Positions 53,646 to 64,000 of a stretch of DNA of 64,000 bases are shown here, one piece after another. Origin of the DNA: Engraulis encrasicolus. Lineage: Eukaryota; Chordata; Actinopteri; Clupeiformes; Engraulidae. A program made the position numbers and the translations under genes. The first letter of the stretch is position 1. Each line of letters opens with the position of its first letter. Under the pieces are notes generated by a model. That model did not search any database. It was not told the DNA's origin and was given only the letters and a program-made list of their open reading frames with translations. The DNA lies in NCBI RefSeq assembly GCF_034702125.1, contig NC_085872.1, positions 29,470,134-29,534,133 on the forward strand, read 5' to 3'.

Positions 53646-54037
53646 AAGTGTTGCACCGATACCATTTTTTGGCCCCGATACCGATACCCGATACCTGGCT
53701 GTGCAGTATCGGCCGATACCGATACCGATACCGATGCCACCCTATTTGAAATGTACGTATATGAAGGGCTTTTGTGCATAGGCCTACTACTTGGATGTAA
53801 AATCATTACATGATTTTGTCAGGCTGCTGCCTACCTTTGTGAAACAGGAAAAAGACTAAAACAAAGTGAATCCAGCAAAACTTTTTAAATACATCTATGA
53901 AATAAATAATTTCAAGGCTGTTTACCTGTAAATGGTATCGGGGGCCCTATTTGTTGGTACTCACCGATACCGATACCACCATTTTAGTGCCGATCCACCG
54001 ATCCACCGATACTGGTATCGGTATTGGTGCAACACTA
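53646..54037 (+). mobile_element. non-autonomous hAT-like element with CCGATA repeats
   Basis: Ends AAGTGTTGCACCGATACC and inverted TAGTGTTGCACCAATACC. Tandem CCGATACCGATA units lie at both subterminal ends, the usual layout of this fish family. No clear target duplication. Confidence 0.8.
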
Positions 54038-55538
54038 ATCCATCCTTGTGTGAATGTGAAGTTTGGATGTGAAGTTTGGATGCTACATGTCTACGCTGCA
54101 CTGTAGTGTCTAACACACATGTTCTATCATTTGGTATTGAGAGTATAGCCTACTACAGTACTAACACAGCCACGTCCCTTATGTCTACAAACTCAAGAGG
54201 CCACTTTCTAATATCAGTGGAGATTATTTTACTGTTCAAATACTCCCAGAGCTCTTTTTGCTATTTCATCAAACATGCTGCAGTGTATATGAAGACAGTG
54301 GCACACTAAGGCTGCTAGTGATCTTTTATGTAATTGGAAGTGGGGTCTTTGATGTTGGCAGAAGTGTATTTGGATAATAAAAGGACAGCTTTGCGCAGCT
54401 TTGCTGAGCGTTTCCGTGATCCTTATGCACTTACACCAAAATCAAGAGCTGACTACAGTAGTCAGTAAATTTTAGAGATTAAAAATGTTCTACATTCACA
54501 AGGCATCAGGCTTTTCATGATGATGGCATCTTCATAGAGATGGTATTTTTTTGTTTGATGACACACATAGCATAGAATCTAGATTATTAGACATAGCCAG
54601 GTCTATAGCCTACAATCACAATTTACAAAATCTTGATTATTGAAATGACACATGAATCAATCAATTAATTCAAAATAGTGATAGGTACTATTTATCGTGA
54701 CATCAACATTACAAACGCACCTCTGTGGGCAGTATTTGCTGCACATATCCTAATGGCTACAGATATGTGTCTACGGAATGTGTGAAATAGCAGAAGGGCC
54801 ACCTTTTCCTGGAGAGTACAAAATGTGTCAGCGTGGGTTTAGGAGAGGTATGTTCTGCACTGCTGCTCTGAACTAAGGACCCAGGTGCTTAGTTGGTCCA
54901 CAGATTCAGGTGTCGACGTTGCTGTCTAGGCAGTATCAGCTGAGACCATCCCTGTGCACAAATTATGGGAATGGAAAAACACAGTACAAATTACGTAGGT
55001 GTCTCTATTAATCCTCTGAATTGTGCACTGAAAATGTTTTGAAAGGATGGTGTCAACCTGATTTAATCAATCCTGCTGCATAGAGTCAAATGCACGTTAA
55101 TGTGTTTGCATTTTAGGTTGAGGAGCTCTGCTCTGAAACTTTTCCATAGATGGAATAACATTTTCAGCGTGCTGTCATAAGACATCAGCGGGTCATGAAT
55201 CATAAACCAGGCTGGCTGCGGGCGATTTCACTAATCTACACTCATCTACCAAGGATCAGCTGGATGAGTGAATTGGCTGGAATAAATATGTGGCAGGACC
55301 TTTTACTTCTCAAAGCGCTTGATGTACAGTACACCTCGCTGAGACAAAAAAGATAGATGGCTGGTAATTTGTATGCAGCCTGGAATGCAGAGACCGACTG
55401 ACAAAGGGGACTGAAGGAGAAGATTGAAGAAGTCCTTCCTTGCCACGCCAATCCATTCTGCCTATACATGCTCTCAGGTGATTTCGCTAATCATGGCTGT
55501 GTACTTAAGTACTTAACTTAAGCCTAAATAGTACTTAA
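54038..55538. other. intergenic stretch, no gene seen
   Basis: Only a small GTGAAGTTTGGAT tandem duplication (54056-54080) noted. Confidence 0.5.
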
Positions 55539-55879
55539 AGGGACACTTTGTGAGATTTTTATTTCCAGAATTCATGCTGCCCATTCACTAATGTTACCTT
55601 TTTCATGAATACTTACCACCACCATCAAATTCTAAGTATTCATTATGACTGGAAAAAATGCACTTTTCATACATGAAAAGGGGGATCTTCTCCATGGTCC
55701 ACCATTTTGAATTTCCAAAATTAGCTGCAAAAATTACCCTACTCCGACCATACTAGAAAATATTTGTTTATTACTTAATAAACTTTCATGTAAAGATCAA
55801 ATTTGGCAATTGGCAGCCTAGTTTCAATGAGCAGCATAGTTGCAGTACCTTTTTTGACCATTTCCTGCACAGTGTCCCT
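55539..55879 (+). mobile_element. TTAA-flanked MITE (341 bp)
   Basis: Ends AGGGACACTTTGTGAG and inverted AGGGACACTGTGCAGG, with TTAA on both flanks (55535-55538, 55880-55883). Same family as the inverted copy at 3918-4207. Confidence 0.88.
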
Positions 55880-55979
55880 TTAAGTATGAGGTGCCCCTTT
55901 GCCAATATATTAAAAAAATACAGTAGGTCTCATATCATCACTAAAAGTTATACACACTATTTTACCTCACACATGCACT

Positions 55980-56048
55980 TTGAACAAGCATTTTATTTGC
56001 AGGTGCGAGACAAAATATTTTATTTGCATAAGCGAGACAAAATATTGC
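55980..56048 (+). repeat. short tandem duplication
   Basis: Two copies of a ~34-bp unit containing ATTTTATTTGCA and GCGAGACAAAATATT. Confidence 0.8.
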
Positions 56049-57521
56049 ATGTAGACCAATGAAATTATTGTATGATAAACGTTTAGTGATGTGATTTATT
56101 GCCGAGGGATCACCTCATACATAAAGGTCAATTTCTATTAAAAAACGTTTTTACTTGCTCCTTTTGAAAAATCTAAGGTCACCCCTAGTTGCATACACAT
56201 GCTACGCTACACATACACATGCTATGCTACACATGCTAAGTGGTGCATGAACTCCATAGGCTGTGTTTCCCAATTTACATAAACAATGCAGAGGCAGGAG
56301 CAAATCAGGAAGATCCTATACACTTTACGTCACTTCGAAAAAAGGCGTTGCCCACTTGGGTTTATGGCCGCCCATAGATGTGCTGTTTTTCTAAAGACAT
56401 GTTGAGTCATTTTTTTCCCACAAGTTTTCAAAACAAGCGACAGCTGGTCACGGATATCAATGAGAAAGACCACAAGCCACTTTGCTTGCCTACAAACAAG
56501 GCTTGAAACAAAGCAACCAGAACATCTTTTTAAACAAAACCAATGCATAATGCATTAAATAATAATGGTGAACGCTATACCAAGCCTAACCCCTACAGCA
56601 ACATGCTGAAGTCTATATAGTGGAGTTCGGAAGTGGATAAACTATTGTCTGTCAAATTGCCTCTGCACTCAATGCCACACAATAGGATGGCGCAAACAAC
56701 CAATCGCACCGAATACCCCACACAGCAAACTGTTGGGCATGGCCGGCAATAGGTCCAGGAGATATCTAGCGGGGCAGCTGTTACTTTCCATTCCGAATTC
56801 ATATGCCGCAGGCAGGCGTCAGACTCCCAGTCCTAAAGCCTAGACCCAGCGAGATCGCATACATCTGACGGCTGTTTGCACACATAACCCACTCAATATC
56901 ACAACACAATGTCTACATGAGTTAACGACTTGTGTGCTTTGATACTAAATATCATTTAACAGCCATGATGTCATTCTACACATGCAAGAAGTGGTTTAAT
57001 AATAGCGTGTGACTGTCTGGTTCTGTAAAATGCTAACATTAGCTTACCAGGCTAGCTTAAAACATCTAGTGATCAAATGGTAATGTGGAGTGACCTATTT
57101 GTGTCAAATAAGTTCATGGTGCATTTTTACTAGGCCATTTATAATCATTCAGGCTTTTTAAATTAAGCAAGAACTTTGATGTTGGAAGTCGCAAGAATGG
57201 CAGCTATGTTTTTTCAGAAAATGTTTTAACTTCTGCCCAGGCAACCCATACGACCATTTGATTGGTCAGACTATCTCATTTGTATTTCTGTTGTCACTAA
57301 GTAGCCCAGCCTCCGATTCCTCTCCTAGCGATTTGATTGGCTATGTCGACTATGGACTTTCTGCTTTGCAAAACGACCAGAAGTTACTAGACTGTCCCAG
57401 GAAGCAAATTCAATTTGGGGCAGCTAGGGGCATCTAGATTTCTAGGCTAGGTGAACACAGCATTATTGATGAAATGACGAAAGTCGATCTTTAAGTACTA
57501 CTTACTGTAGGCTTAACAGTC
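56049..57521. other. intergenic stretch, no gene seen
   Basis: The 57400-57450 segment (GGGGCAGCTAGGGGCATC) recurs near 17470-17500. The rest is unclassified. Confidence 0.5.
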
Positions 57522-58104
57522 CCTCCAGGATTTTGTGATTTTTGCGGTCAAAATGTCTGATTTTGTGGCGGCATTTTCTCATTTTTTGCAAAGATTTTGC
57601 GCCCCTTTCTGGTAGCGCAATTTGGGGGAATCAATGATTAAAATGACATATTGTAATCATAAAATATTGTCAAAAACTGCCAGAGCGTCTTATAAGCCAG
57701 TGCGTCCAATGTGTAAAAAAAATCATGGTCACGGCACTCATAAATCTCTGTCGATATTTTAGAACGACTTCGGGGGAAAACGGGACTGCGCGTTATGAAA
57801 AAATACTTGTGGGTATAGCCTACCAGTAGGCTAATGAAGAGCGTCGCTGGGTACAGTAGCCAGGTTACTGTATGCAAGCGTTACAATGTCACCTGTTGGA
57901 AGACGCGTCTCTCTCTCTCTCTGTCTCTCTCTCTCTCTCGTGCTCGTATTGCAAGCTGTTGCATATTATTTGCTTGATGCAAAGTTGTGATGGCATACAC
58001 GCTCTCGTTGACATGGTTGTGTGCATGGTTGCATGGATTCGCAAGACTTTATTGCAATAACACAGTGAAAGCGTGGAAGGGCCGTTCACTTCCTATCTCG
58101 GTGT
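57522..58104 (+). mobile_element. partial hAT-like element start
   Basis: Begins CAGTCCCTCCAGGATTTTGT, a known style of fish hAT terminus. It is interrupted by the 58113-59611 insertion and I could not find its other end. A short (CT)n lies at 57907-57938. Confidence 0.45.
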
Positions 58105-58112
58105 CCTTGACT

Positions 58113-59611
58113 CAGGCGCGGAGTGGCCGTCGGGAGATCGGGGACTTGTCCCGGTGGGCCGCGGCCGTGAAATGTAATAATGCGGCCGCACTGCGTTCTT
58201 AACCGACCCTTACATTTTGACATTGTGCTTATTAGCACTGACTTCCCTCTTTCCACTTCCCTGTATTTCAATATGGCTGACTAGCCAGTATTTATACCGC
58301 ATACCAGACGGCAATACCTCACTGACGGTGTCAAACAGTAAATTGGCCACACCCCTTCTCTACTGATAATTTTCATACACCGTAGATCGCGGAAGTTTAC
58401 AAGATCTTAGTAACACAGTTTTGTTTTCAGTATTTGAAGAACCTGTGATATGTATATTGGTTAACAAAGGATGGAAATATTAATAAATTATGATTTATTT
58501 TCCGATTTCCACACGACTGTTACAGTTTACAGTCTTTCCAGTCCATTCACTTGCTCTGTGGTTATTGACTTGGGTTACGAACAGACTCCACCAAGTGGTA
58601 AGGAAGAGAACTGCGCCTAACAGAAGCAATGGGTTTTGTTTTGATTTTTTAGACCGTCAGTATATCTCCTTATAGTCGAAATAATATTATTATCATACAT
58701 ATATTTATATGTGGTACATTTAGGATGTAGCCTATGTCTGAAGAAATGGAACAAAATAATTACCACACAATATTCTGATGTGACCAGTGCTGGGTGTGTA
58801 GCCTAAGCTGTGGATTAAAGTAGAGTGATTGCAAGAAACAAAGACATTTGCTGCGACGAAGACAGCGTTTTAAGGTAGGCCTACACCGTTTGGTTATACA
58901 TTTTGTTGACTTATGGTTGTGGTTTGAAGTAGCTATTAGGTTTGGCTTATTTGCTGCATGGTGGGTTTATTGCACAATGTAGACAGACTTTTTGTAAGCT
59001 ATAGGCTACTATACTATATTTTGTAAGCCTACTCTTCTAAAAATCCCCACACTCAAAACTTTGTACCCATGCTCATCCTGTCTTCCTTAAACGATATTTC
59101 AATTTCAAACTGTCAAAATGACAGTGGAGTGCACATTTGCATGGAACAGTAGCGTGATGTAGCCTAACCTAGTAGGCCTATGAATGCTTTGGACTGTGAT
59201 GATGGCTCCAGTGGTGTAGTCTACTTTTTGAAGTGGGTATACTGTATATTTGAGCATTTTTTGATGTGTGTATAGTCTACTGTATATATTTGTGCTATTG
59301 TAAATAATGGATCAATCAATTTTAAGTGGGTATACTGTAATCCCTGAAATTTTGAAATGGGTGCGTATACATGCGTTTTACGTAGACTACACCACTGGCT
59401 GTGCATTTCATCAAGGTGTAGGCTACAATTCTCCACTTCAGGTTGATATTTTGACAACACTAATGTCCACATGTAGTACGACTGCAGATTTCGTGGCTTT
59501 TGTCTTTTTGGTTAGGAAACCATGTTGTTCGCTTTGTTTTTTTTTTTTTTTAAAGAGGGCCGCCAAGGGGAAAATTCTCCCGGTGGGAAAAGGTGGGCCA
59601 CTCCGCCCCTG
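58113..59611 (+). mobile_element. hAT element (1.5 kb), non-autonomous
   Basis: Ends CAGGCGCGGAGTGGCC and inverted CAGGGGCGGAGTGGCC. Perfect 8-bp target duplication CCTTGACT (58105-58112, 59612-59619). No transposase ORF. It contains the nested MITE at 59209-59397. Confidence 0.92.
59209..59397 (+). mobile_element. 189-bp hAT-like MITE nested in the hAT element
   Basis: Ends CAGTGGTGTAGTCTAC and inverted CAGTGGTGTAGTCTACG. A related truncated copy lies at 20196-20291. The target duplication is not recognisable. Confidence 0.8.
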
Positions 59612-59994
59612 CCTTGACTGAAACAAGTTGCAAAACTCCACACTTCCGAATCCTTTGCGATCGGCACTACAGTGATTGTTATCAGAAGGCTTGTGCCTAC
59701 GCATAGACATAGACCCTTAAATTACAAACATTAGCGAACATTGAAAAAAGATCAGACAACGACCGTCGGGTAGCATGCTCATGAAAGCGACAGGGAAGAG
59801 TGGAGAAGTTGCGCAAAAATGTAACGTAAGATGTTTGCTACTGTGCGACAGCACCGCCACTATTTCATGACTGCATACACTTCTTCGTCATGGATAAATG
59901 GGCAACAATACTTTTTCCAGCCAGGATTGCACTGAAAAGTAGGCTACTGCTGTTAAAAAAAGGTCACGGGTGTGCAGCAGGAAAAAAAAGCCCT

Positions 59995-60440
59995 GGCCAA
60001 GCGAAAATTCAATGTGGTTGTCATTATTCAAGATGGCTGTCAATGCAACTAAATGGTAAGTGTAAAAACCATTTACTTTGACATAAAAACATGAAATTTG
60101 GCTCAAATGCTGTCTGAGGGGCATTGTTTTGAAAAAGACCCTGGCCACCCAAACATTCAATATGGCAGTCGTTTTTCAAGATGACTGCCATTGCTACTAA
60201 ATGGTTAGTGTAAAAACCATTTACTTTGACATAAAAACATGAAATTTGGCTGAAATGCTGTCTGAGGGGTACTGTTTTGAAAAAGACCCTGGCCACCCAA
60301 ACATTCAATATGTCGTTTTTCAAGATGGCGGCTATTGCTATTGGTCTCTGAGGGCCACTGTTTTGGAAAAGGGCACAGTGGCCACACAGAAATTCAATAT
60401 GACAGCAATTTTTCAAGATTGGAACCAATGTCCTTGACCA
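59995..60440 (+). repeat. tandem array of ~148-bp units (left inverted arm)
   Basis: GGCCACCCAAACATTCAATA-type unit starts recur at 59995, 60143, 60291 and (after a deletion) 60380. The units are reverse complements of those at 63060-63780. Confidence 0.92.
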
Positions 60441-60499
60441 TCTCTACCAAGACGGCATTCAAAAACATAGTTTGAAATCCCTTTTCCGAGCCCACTCTG

Positions 60500-61229
60500 A
60501 TGGCAGCTATTGCCCAAGGCTATGAGACCACAAAGCGCCCACACACTGTCAGGCTATGGGGTCGCAAAGCTCTCACCATACCGGCTCATCAAAAGCTATA
60601 CACTACTGGCCTTGTTGGATTAGAAAAGACTGGGCCACATGAACATTGTCGATTGCCAGGTGGTGTACTGTTGCTACAAACTGCAAATTTCCCATCGTCA
60701 GGGCTGGATTAACCCACAGTCTAGATATGACTGCAGTCTAGGGGCCCCCTCTTGCCAGGGGGATCCAGTTGTTTATAGGGGGATGGGGAGTGTGGAGGAC
60801 AGAATTGTGACATGAGGCAGTATTGAGATTTGTCTCCATATGTGTTATTTTTCATTTCTAGTTTGGAATTATGATGCTGGCCACATAGTTTTGCTGCAGT
60901 CCATCTTAATCCGGCCCAGCCCATCTTAATCCGGCCCTGCCCATCGTGCTTTGACTGACCACAGTGTCCTTGCAAAGATATCAGCAACCCAATGTTTCAC
61001 CCCATTTGATCCAAGCCAACATGCTCCTTGTGCGCCTAAGTCATCCTCGGGGCTACTCAGATTCAAACTTGAGGATTCACCTATCCCTGAGAATTGGAAG
61101 AGACGTGGTACCGAGAGAGTCAACAGTGTCCCACAGGTATTTGCCATATATGAGCTCACATATGGCCACACCACTGTAATAAAGCACCACATTCGACTGC
61201 AGGACAAATCCTCATCCCCAATCCACTGA
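60500..61229 (+). pseudogene. Ty3/Gypsy-type pol fragment (protease-RT linker region)
   Basis: The plus-strand reading shows IPAHQKLYTTGLV and PGGVLLLQT, then (after the MITE insertion) VFAIYELTYGHTTVIKHHI. These have the form of the pol segment between protease and reverse transcriptase in Ty3/Gypsy elements, where a DxGxTxxVxHxI-like sequence precedes the RT core. The reading frame is broken by the insertion at 60699-60939 and ends at a stop at about 61230 before any RT catalytic motif. No LTRs seen. Confidence 0.65.
60699..60939 (+). mobile_element. 241-bp hAT MITE inserted in the Gypsy fragment
   Basis: Ends CAGGGCTGGATTAACC and inverted CAGGGCCGGATTAAGA. Perfect 8-bp target duplication CCCATCGT (60691-60698, 60940-60947). 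Confidence 0.95.
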
Positions 61230-61366
61230 ATGTTTTTTGGTCTCATGTGGGTACTGCTACTGAGAACTTTATTAAGTTTTCATTGATGACAAATATGTTT
61301 CGTGTGTCACAACTGTCTGGTTCCAGAGACAAACAGGTAGTCCATGCAGATAAGCTCCAGTGGAGC

Positions 61367-62147
61367 CCTATCTCACGCCTTTCGTGAAGTCTTCACGAAA
61401 AAAAATAGAGTAATTTTCGTGGTGCATTCACGTTATTGCCCGCCTTTCGTAAAGTCTTCACGAAAATAATAGATTAATTTTCACGCTGCCTATTCACTTG
61501 AATTGCCCCACTGCTGCTATGGCTATCCAAACGTCTGCAGGGGCGGGGAGGGGGTGCTGACAGAACACTGCTGATACACTCGGGACTCACTAATTCAACG
61601 CCCTTTCGGTACTTACGCCTTATGTCCCCTAAACCTAAACCTAAACCTAAACCTAACCCTAACCTTAACCCTACTTAACCCTAAACCTAACCCTAACCCT
61701 AACCTTAACCCTAACCTTGACCCTAAACCTAACCCTAAATTGCTTGTTTGAAATGTTTGATTACCATGTAGGCTACTTACGCCTTATGTCCCCTAAACCT
61801 AAACCTAAACCTAAACCTAACCCTAACCTTAACCCTACTTAACCCTAAACCTAACCCTAACCCTAACCTTAACCCTAACCCTAACCCTAACCTTGACCCT
61901 AAACCTAACCCTAAATTGCTTGTTTGAAATGTTTGATTACCATGTGGCAGTAGGCTACCGAATGGGCATCAAACTAGTGGGTCGCTAGGCAACAGTCGGG
62001 CAATTCAAGTGAATAGGCAGCGTGAAAATTAATCTATTATTTTCGTGAAGACTTTACGAAAGGCGGACAATAACGTGAATGCACCACGAAAATTACTCTA
62101 TTTTTTTCTATTTTTTTCGTGAAGACTTTACGAAAGGCTTGAGATAC
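61367..62147. mobile_element. foldback element with ~140-bp arms and telomere-like core
   Basis: 61367-61508 and 61997-62147 are near-perfect inverted copies. Each arm has two GCCTTTCGT(A/G)AAGTCTTCAC units, and the TTCGTGAAGTCTTCACGAA motif is itself a palindrome. The core has two direct ~160-bp copies of a block with (CCTAAA/CCTAAC)n repeats. No coding capacity. Confidence 0.85.
61626..61915 (+). repeat. telomere-like CCTAAA/CCTAACC repeats, two blocks
   Basis: 61626-61740 and about 61793-61917, each preceded by ACTTACGCCTTATGTCCC and followed by TTGCTTGTTTGAAATGTTTG. Interstitial, within the foldback element. Confidence 0.95.
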
Positions 62148-62149
62148 GG

Positions 62150-62660
62150 TTGTCCAGTGGGTATGTGGTGGTAATGCTCTCTATTGGTGCAGCTCTCTGA
62201 AGAACAAATTTCCATCTGAAACAGCACTCACACCTCAAGCACTTCTCTTCGATGTCATTGGCCATGCCAGGCCATAAAAACCGGGCACGGGCAAAGTATA
62301 GGGCACCTTCTGCACCTACGTAGATGCCCAACCTCATCATGCACACCCTCTAGTGCCGTCTTACAGAACTGTTTGAGTAGCACCAGCTGATACATATGCC
62401 TGCCATGATCGACCTTCTTGCGGTACAGCACACCATCTCTCTGCTCCATCTTATGTCACTGTCATAAAAGGAGCTTGACCTCAGGAGGTTTTGAATGAAC
62501 TGCGGTGTGACTGGACTCAGTCACTCTCCCTACAAGGCCAACAACTTGACGGAAGTGTGGGTCATCTGCTAGAGCTTCCGCCAATCTGACAATATCATCC
62601 ATGGCAGAACATCTTGACCAAAAGAATAGGGGACTGATGATGCATCAATTTCAAGTAACT
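62150..62660 (-). pseudogene. Ty3/Gypsy-type integrase fragment
   Basis: Minus-strand readings show DGVLYRKK, QLVLLKQF, GVHDEVGHL, then in another frame ARARFLWPGMANDIEEKCLRC. This is the H2C2 zinc-binding N-terminus of a retroelement integrase (HxxxH, CxxC) followed by a region leading to the catalytic core. Frame changes near 62300 break it, and the catalytic D,D,E region is absent. Its strand is opposite to that of the 60.5-61.2 kb pol fragment. Confidence 0.8.
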
Positions 62661-63059
62661 CAGCTACTGTATGATTGTGCCTGAGCAAAGGTCATTCAAG
62701 GAGACAACACAGTGACATCGGCATTTAGCAGAGAGCACTTCACAAGAGATGGACGGTCCAGCCACATTGATGAGGCTATATTTGATATGTTTGCCCAAAA
62801 GCAACCAAAGGTCAGCCGGAAGCAAAGAGTCCTGCTGACTGAGGACGGAAAAAGCTTGGTGAACAGTGGGAGGTCTTTTGGACTGCAAATCTAACAATTG
62901 CAGAAAGTTGTGAATAACTACCAAGTGTGGCTGCAAAACAGAGCACCGGGGAAGATGCATATGTTTTAAATTGGGTTTCAGTTGCACAGAACTTTTGAAG
63001 CTGTAAATGTGAATAGAGGATATGTGATTCTAGACCATGATTTACTGTATATGTACCAA
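62661..63059. other. stretch inside the foldback-like structure, no gene confirmed
   Basis: A 60-codon plus-strand ORF (62712-62894) begins with SAFSREHF, weakly reminiscent of the C-S-x-H-F end of a THAP domain. This is too little to call. Confidence 0.4.
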
Positions 63060-63780
63060 TTTTAAAAACAGCATTAGCAATGGCAGCCATCTTGAAAAAT
63101 GGATACCATATTGTTTTTTTGTGTAGTCAGGGCCTTCTACCAAAACAGTGGCCCACAGAGAGTATTTCTACCAAAACAAATGTTTTTATACCGAAGTAAA
63201 CTATTTTTATACCAACTATTTAGTAGCAATGGAGGCCATCTTGAAAAATGGCCACCATATTGAATTTTTGGGTGGCCAATGCCTTTTTCCAAAACAGTGG
63301 CCCTCAAACAGTATTTCAGCCAAATTTCATGTTTTTATACCAAAGTAAATGGTTTTTACACAAACCGTTTCGTAGCAATGGCGGCCATCTTGAGAAACGG
63401 CCGCCATGTTGAAATTTGGCGTGGTCAGTGCTTCTTTTCTAAAAAGTGACCCTTTGAGAGTATTTCAGCCAAATTTCATGTTTCTATACCAAAGTAAGTG
63501 GCTTTTATACTAACCAATAGCAGAAAAGGCGGCCATCTTGAAAAATGGCCACCATATAGATTTTTCTGTGTGGCTAGTGCTTTTCACTAAAAAGGGTCCC
63601 TTAAAGAGTATTTCAGCCAAATGTCATGTTTTTAAACCAAAGTTAATGGGTTTTACACTAACCATTCAGTAGCAGTGGCTGCCATCTTGAAAAATGAATT
63701 TTTTTTTTCTCCGAAAAGTGACCCTTACAGAGTATCTGTGCCAATTTTCATTATTTTATACCAAAGTGAATGATTCTCTT
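63060..63780 (-). repeat. tandem array of ~149-bp units (right inverted arm)
   Basis: About five units, with equivalent points at roughly 63123, 63272, 63421 and 63570. Each holds a GGCGGCCATCTTGA-type half palindrome (perfect at 63378-63407). The reverse complement matches the left array at 59995-60440. Confidence 0.92.
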
Positions 63781-64000
63781 GAAAAAGGCCTTTAATCTGC
63801 TCTACTATACTTAAATGTTTTTGGGAAACACAGCCCATCTCAGATACCCAGGATCAGCCGGTACACTGAATTGGCCAGCATCTTTTTCATCTATTTTTTG
63901 AACCCGGGATGTACACCTCTACTGGAATCATAATAACTGTAAAAGTAATTAGATTTACTGTAACTTTTACAGTGCATGAAATCAGATCACTAGCTTTGAT

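Noticed and set aside
59995..60440. Regularly spaced repeats resembling a CRISPR array
   Set aside because: Units are whole ~148-bp tandem repeats with no unique spacers, in a vertebrate genome.
61626..61915. CCTAA repeats read as a chromosome end
   Set aside because: They are interstitial, degenerate and enclosed in the foldback element with unique sequence on both sides.
62712..62894. THAP-domain remnant (SAFSREHF)
   Set aside because: Only a short C-terminal-like motif. The zinc-binding C2CH pattern is not complete.

Overview
The window looks like nuclear DNA from a teleost fish. It is AT-leaning, contains very long (CA)n/(GA)n microsatellites, is dense in small non-autonomous DNA transposons (hAT type with 8-bp target duplications, TTAA-flanked MITEs, one PIF/Harbinger-like element) and tRNA-derived SINEs, and carries one vertebrate gene split by introns. 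Motifs such as GTAGGCCTAC recur, as in many fish genomes. I cannot name the species from sequence alone.

The only protein-coding gene I can support is crhr2 (corticotropin-releasing factor receptor 2, a class B GPCR) on the minus strand. Four exons of its 5' part are visible: a signal-peptide exon (47480-47521), a second N-terminal exon (43260-43341), an alternative first exon of the mammalian 'alpha' type (32694-32811), and the common exon encoding the core of the hormone-binding ectodomain (32463-32582). Splice phases fit exactly: 0 then 1 for the long isoform, and 1 for the alpha-type isoform. I could not find the next exon (carrying the YREC motif) in 1-32462, so the 32 kb at the left appear to be one large intron and the transmembrane exons lie beyond the left edge.

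Layout. 1-32462 is intron 3: microsatellites, SINEs, two copies of a 283-bp MITE, hAT elements (7550-7969, 8311-10062, 15858-16190, 23343-23676), an RTE-type LINE tail near 17.6 kb, and a perfect 222-bp palindrome carrying hammerhead-ribozyme-like cores at 19373-19594. 32463-33020 holds the common exon, a 111-bp intron, the alpha-type exon and its GC-rich upstream region. 33-47.5 kb is the rest of the 5' introns with more MITEs, a degenerate hammerhead-like module (37.5 kb) and a tetranucleotide array interrupted by a hAT MITE beside the first exon. 47.5-64 kb is upstream/intergenic and almost wholly transposon-derived: a Harbinger-like element, nested hATs, and at 60-63.8 kb a foldback-like structure whose arms are inverted arrays of about 148-bp units. 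That structure encloses Gypsy pol fragments on both strands and a second, smaller foldback element containing telomere-like CCTAA repeats.

No prokaryotic genes, CRISPR arrays or rRNA are present. Most long ORFs are translations of dinucleotide repeats.
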